Shown: positions 63,374 to 64,000 of the stretch, piece by piece
How positions within the stretch are numbered: position 1 is the stretch's first letter
Layout of the letters: the number at the start of each line of letters is the position of its first letter
Origin: a virus
IMG/VR virus record: IMGVR_UViG_3300027749_002876
Location: 62,001-126,000 of that record
Direction: 5' to 3' (one strand)
Length of the DNA stretch: 64,000 nt
Position numbers and translations under genes: made by a program
Notes under the pieces: generated by a model
Seen by the model: the letters and a program-made list of their open reading frames with translations, nothing else
Told to the model about the DNA's origin: nothing
Databases searched by the model: none

Positions 63374-63925
63374 ATGATACTCACAACAACTCCAATTAAG
63401 CAACATACTCAGTTAGTACATTTAGATATGCCATACACATATGAAGAAGTTTTAAATGAGCTAAACACATATGAGTTTAATGAAATTCATCCTTATCGTT
63501 ATAATTCTGCAATAACCACCAAAATTCTTAGTGAAATAAGACAACTAATAGTTGACTACTCTTTTATAGATAAATTTTATGAAATAAAAGATTTTCAAAA
63601 GTTGTGGAATAATGTATCTAAGGAAGAACTTAAAAAAAAATGTAAGTTCGATTGTTCTTTACATCTTGATAAACCTAAATTTTCTCTTACACCCCACCTT
63701 GATAGTAGACAAATTGTAATAGTTGGGATGATTTTCTTGAACCCAGTGAATGATATTAAACAAAACTCTGTACTATATGATACAGAAAATATGCTGAATC
63801 CACAATATGTACCTTCATCATTTGGAGAAGGATGGGTTATGGCTAATGCACATAACACATGGCACTCAGGTGGAAACTCATCTGACTATGATAGATATAG
63901 TATATTGTTCACCTATACCATATAG
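63374..63925 (+). CDS. 2-oxoglutarate/Fe(II) oxygenase-like protein
   Basis: From ATG 63374, 4 nt after the late box, the product is 183 aa. It has LTPHLDSRQIVIVGMIFLN (HxD), NAHNTWHSGGN (distal His) and DRYSILFTY (cosubstrate Arg), as in phage 2OG oxygenases. Its substrate is unknown. It is the only plus-strand gene at this end of the tRNA island. Confidence 0.75.
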   Translation: MILTTTPIKQHTQLVHLDMPYTYEEVLNELNTYEFNEIHPYRYNSAITTKILSEIRQLIVDYSFIDKFYEIKDFQKLWNNVSKEELKKKCKFDCSLHLDKPKFSLTPHLDSRQIVIVGMIFLNPVNDIKQNSVLYDTENMLNPQYVPSSFGEGWVMANAHNTWHSGGNSSDYDRYSILFTYTI

Positions 63926-63941
63926 ATATTTATACTATCAT

Positions 63942-64000
63942 GATTACAATGTAAATTGGATTTGAACCAACATTTCCAGGACAAGACGCCGGGTTTCCTA
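63942..64000 (-). tRNA. partial tRNA-like sequence at window edge
   Basis: On the minus strand a T-arm (GTTGG-TTCAAAT-CCAAT) and a possible long variable arm are visible, with the 5' half beyond the window. Unlike all other tRNAs here, no 3' CCA is encoded. It may be class II (Leu or Ser) or a decayed gene. Confidence 0.5.

Noticed and set aside
1-64000. Host chromosome fragment or integrated prophage
   Set aside because: No host housekeeping operon, integrase or attachment repeats; metabolic genes are embedded in overlapping phage operons with phage promoters.

Overview
The window looks like part of the genome of a large, AT-rich, tailed, T4-like bacteriophage (probably a 'huge' or jumbo phage). 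Evidence is a tape-measure-like protein, long tail fibres built from repeats, an island of 27 recognisable tRNA genes, densely packed overlapping small genes, phage-type HNH and GIY-YIG nucleases, and a T4-type late-promoter box (ATAAATA) in front of many genes. No integrase, rRNA or host housekeeping operon is visible. Two TctC/Bug-type periplasmic receptors, a 7Fe ferredoxin of FdxA type and consensus sigma-70-like promoters suggest a Gram-negative proteobacterial host, perhaps a freshwater betaproteobacterium; this is inference.

Layout. 1-10.2 kb, mostly plus strand, late-type: ClpX, ribosomal protein bS21, an Hsp20 chaperone, ClpS, a degenerate phosphoesterase, a SprT-like protease, ClpP, a tape-measure-like protein and a BPL_N-type protein. 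10.3-10.4 kb: a structured element (copy A). 10.4-19.0 kb, plus strand: an early cluster of small genes, many preceded by near-identical TTGACA-N17-TATAAT promoters, with a SleB-like lysin, SWIM protein, phosphoesterase, cupin, MazG-like protein, ferredoxin and dCMP deaminase. 19.0-22.8 kb: envelope genes (D,D-peptidase, LpxH-like hydrolase, glycosyltransferase) and an Ala/Val/Glu-rich protein. 22.8-26.3 kb: an amino-acid uptake and racemisation cassette. 26.3-34.9 kb: deoxyribonucleotidase, AbrB-like protein, IF-1, SGNH protein, IscA-like Fe-S carrier, tail fibres and a papain-like protease. 34.9-41.9 kb, minus strand: a second early cluster with the same promoters, ending at copy B of the structured element in inverted orientation. 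42.0-53.3 kb, mainly minus: late-type genes including PP-loop enzymes, methyltransferases, an APS-kinase/nucleotidyltransferase fusion, 2OG oxygenases, sulfotransferase-like P-loop proteins and two TctC receptors. 53.3-64.0 kb: the tRNA island, interrupted by an RNA polymerase omega subunit gene, modification enzymes and unusually structured non-coding stretches.

How the genes fit together. The phage appears to carry its own proteostasis set (ClpX, ClpP, ClpS, Hsp20), translation-initiation parts (IF-1, bS21 and an initiator-like tRNA with a C1xA72 mismatch), an RNA polymerase accessory subunit (omega), iron-sulfur/redox parts (FdxA, IscA-like), solute capture parts (three periplasmic receptors and one symporter) and a possible sulfation and methylation toolkit. 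A notable pattern is that many genes start 4-8 nt after a promoter box, which predicts leaderless or nearly leaderless mRNAs. The most novel-looking features are the inverted pair of structured elements bracketing the early regions, the leaderless start pattern combined with phage IF-1, bS21 and initiator-like tRNA, the phage omega subunit, and a large structured RNA candidate inside the tRNA island.
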